DNA of 5,468 bases from Rhodoferax sp. GTDB taxonomy: Bacteria > Pseudomonadota > Gammaproteobacteria > Burkholderiales > Burkholderiaceae. The notes beneath the pieces were generated by a model. The model made no database searches, was not told the DNA's origin, and was given only the letters and a program-made list of their open reading frames with translations. The stretch lies in assembly GCA_028292075.1 (NCBI GenBank), contig JAQGNA010000260.1, positions 1 through 5,468 on the forward strand. Reading direction: 5' to 3'. This document shows, in pieces, positions 4,629-5,468 of the stretch; the stretch's first letter is position 1, and each line of letters opens with the position of its first letter. Both the position numbers and the translations under genes were made by a program.

Positions 4629-5468
4629 TTGATCCAGAAAAAGCCACCCAGCGTCCGGCCTGCCTCGCGCCCCGCGCTGGCCGCCGCGGTCAAGACAGCG
4701 CCAGCCCCCTCGGTGGCACCTGCTGGCCGCGCGCAAGGCATGGCGCACTCCGCGGCCGAGCAGTTGCTGAAGAACATGCGCGACGAGTTCGAATCGCTGA
4801 GCCGGCAACTGAAGGTGATCGCCCGCTATGTGGAGCAGAACCGCGACCACATCGGCCTTGACCGGATCCAGGATGTGGCCGAGCGCTGCGGCGTGCAGCC
4901 GTCGGCCGTCATCCGCTTCGCCAAGCACTTCGGCTTCTCTGGCTACACCGGCATGCAGAAGATCTTTCGCGACGGCATTGCCAAGCAGATCGCCCCGAAC
5001 CGCGACTACCAGGCCCGCATCCGCAGCCTGATCGAAGCGGCGCAAGGCCAGCTGTCGAGCGCCGACATCGCCCACGAATTCATCGGCGGCAGCATCGCCG
5101 GCATGCAGGAATTGCAGCGCGACCTGCACAGCACGGTGTTCGACGAGGCGGTGGCCATGCTGGCCGAGGCGCCCACCCTGTGGGTGGCGGGCTACCGGCG
5201 CTCGTTCCCCGTGGCGGCCTACCTGGTTTACGCACTGCAGCACACCGACAAGCGCGTCGAGCTGCTGTCGGGCCTGGGCGGCATGAGCGAAGGCCAGATG
5301 CGCGTCCTGGGGCCCGACGACGTGATGGTGGTCGTGAGCTTCTCGCCCTATGCCGAGGAAGCGATGCAGGCGGCCCGCAACGCGGTGGCCGCCGGGGCGC
5401 GGCTGATCGCCATCACCGACAGCCAGATGAGCCCACTGGCCGATTTGTCTTCGGCCACGCTGGTGGTG
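4629..5468 (+). CDS. RpiR/MurR-family transcriptional regulator, 3' end missing
   Basis: The visible 280 residues contain an N-terminal HTH_6-type domain at about 47-120, with the helix-turn-helix around IQDVAERCGVQPSAVIRFAKHFGF (80-103), and a SIS (sugar isomerase) domain from about 170 to the edge, including LWVAGYRRSFPVAAYLVYAL near 184-203 and DVMVVVSFSPYAEE at 231-244. Family members are DNA-binding regulators whose SIS domain binds phosphorylated sugars or related metabolites and has lost isomerase activity. The TTG start gives a 37-residue Pro/Ala-rich, basic extension before M38; starting at that ATG (4740) would still keep the whole HTH domain. It is transcribed away from the importer with 226 bp between the starts, the classic arrangement for a local regulator of the transporter. 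Whether it represses or activates, and its effector, cannot be seen. The C-terminus and stop lie outside the window. Confidence 0.9.
   Translation, partial: MIQKKPPSVRPASRPALAAAVKTAPAPSVAPAGRAQGMAHSAAEQLLKNMRDEFESLSRQLKVIARYVEQNRDHIGLDRIQDVAERCGVQPSAVIRFAKHFGFSGYTGMQKIFRDGIAKQIAPNRDYQARIRSLIEAAQGQLSSADIAHEFIGGSIAGMQELQRDLHSTVFDEAVAMLAEAPTLWVAGYRRSFPVAAYLVYALQHTDKRVELLSGLGGMSEGQMRVLGPDDVMVVVSFSPYAEEAMQAARNAVAAGARLIAITDSQMSPLADLSSATLVV

Noticed and set aside
3638..4861. Long plus-strand open frame opposite the ATPase and running into the regulator
   Set aside because: It is antisense to intact ABC motifs and overlaps the regulator in another frame; the product is low-complexity and unlike any family.
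4611..5243. Minus-strand open frame opposite the regulator gene
   Set aside because: The opposite strand encodes clear HTH and SIS domains; this frame has no family features and would block the divergent promoter region.

Overview
The window looks like a chromosomal stretch of a high-GC beta-proteobacterium. Burkholderiales is my best guess and Comamonadaceae or Alcaligenaceae relatives are plausible. This rests on GC-rich codon use, very compact gene packing and the flavour of the proteins. No marker gene here fixes the taxonomy.

Almost everything is one divergent module. On the minus strand, reading from about 4402 down to 1, there is a complete binding-protein-dependent ABC importer of the polyamine/opine/phosphonate/iron type: ATPase with TOBE-like tail (3278-4402), periplasmic substrate-binding protein (2089-3240), permease 1 (1224-2087) and permease 2 (343-1227). 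A fifth gene follows (1-346, running off the left edge). It encodes a 2H phosphoesterase of the cyclic phosphodiesterase (CPDase) type. The last four genes are packed tightly: 1 nt between binding protein and permease 1, then two 4-bp ATGA stop/start overlaps. The phosphodiesterase is therefore very probably cotranscribed and translationally coupled with the importer.

On the plus strand an RpiR/MurR-family regulator (4629 to the right edge, incomplete) starts from a TTG codon behind a good Shine-Dalgarno. It has an N-terminal HTH and a sugar-isomerase (SIS) ligand domain, and is the obvious candidate to control the divergent importer.

The 226-bp divergent intergenic region (4403-4628) is the only sizeable non-coding stretch. 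It is distinctly AT-rich towards the regulator and carries an 8-bp inverted repeat with an 11-bp spacer. On the importer side it holds a 57-nt purine/pyrimidine-asymmetric tract that would give the ATPase mRNA a pyrimidine-rich leader with no Shine-Dalgarno.

Working model: the SIS domain of the regulator senses a phosphorylated metabolite. The importer brings in an unidentified organic solute, and the CPDase-like enzyme may open a cyclic phosphate or cleave a phosphodiester related to it. The substrate cannot be read from the sequence. No RNA genes, insertion sequences, CRISPR arrays or convincing terminators were found.
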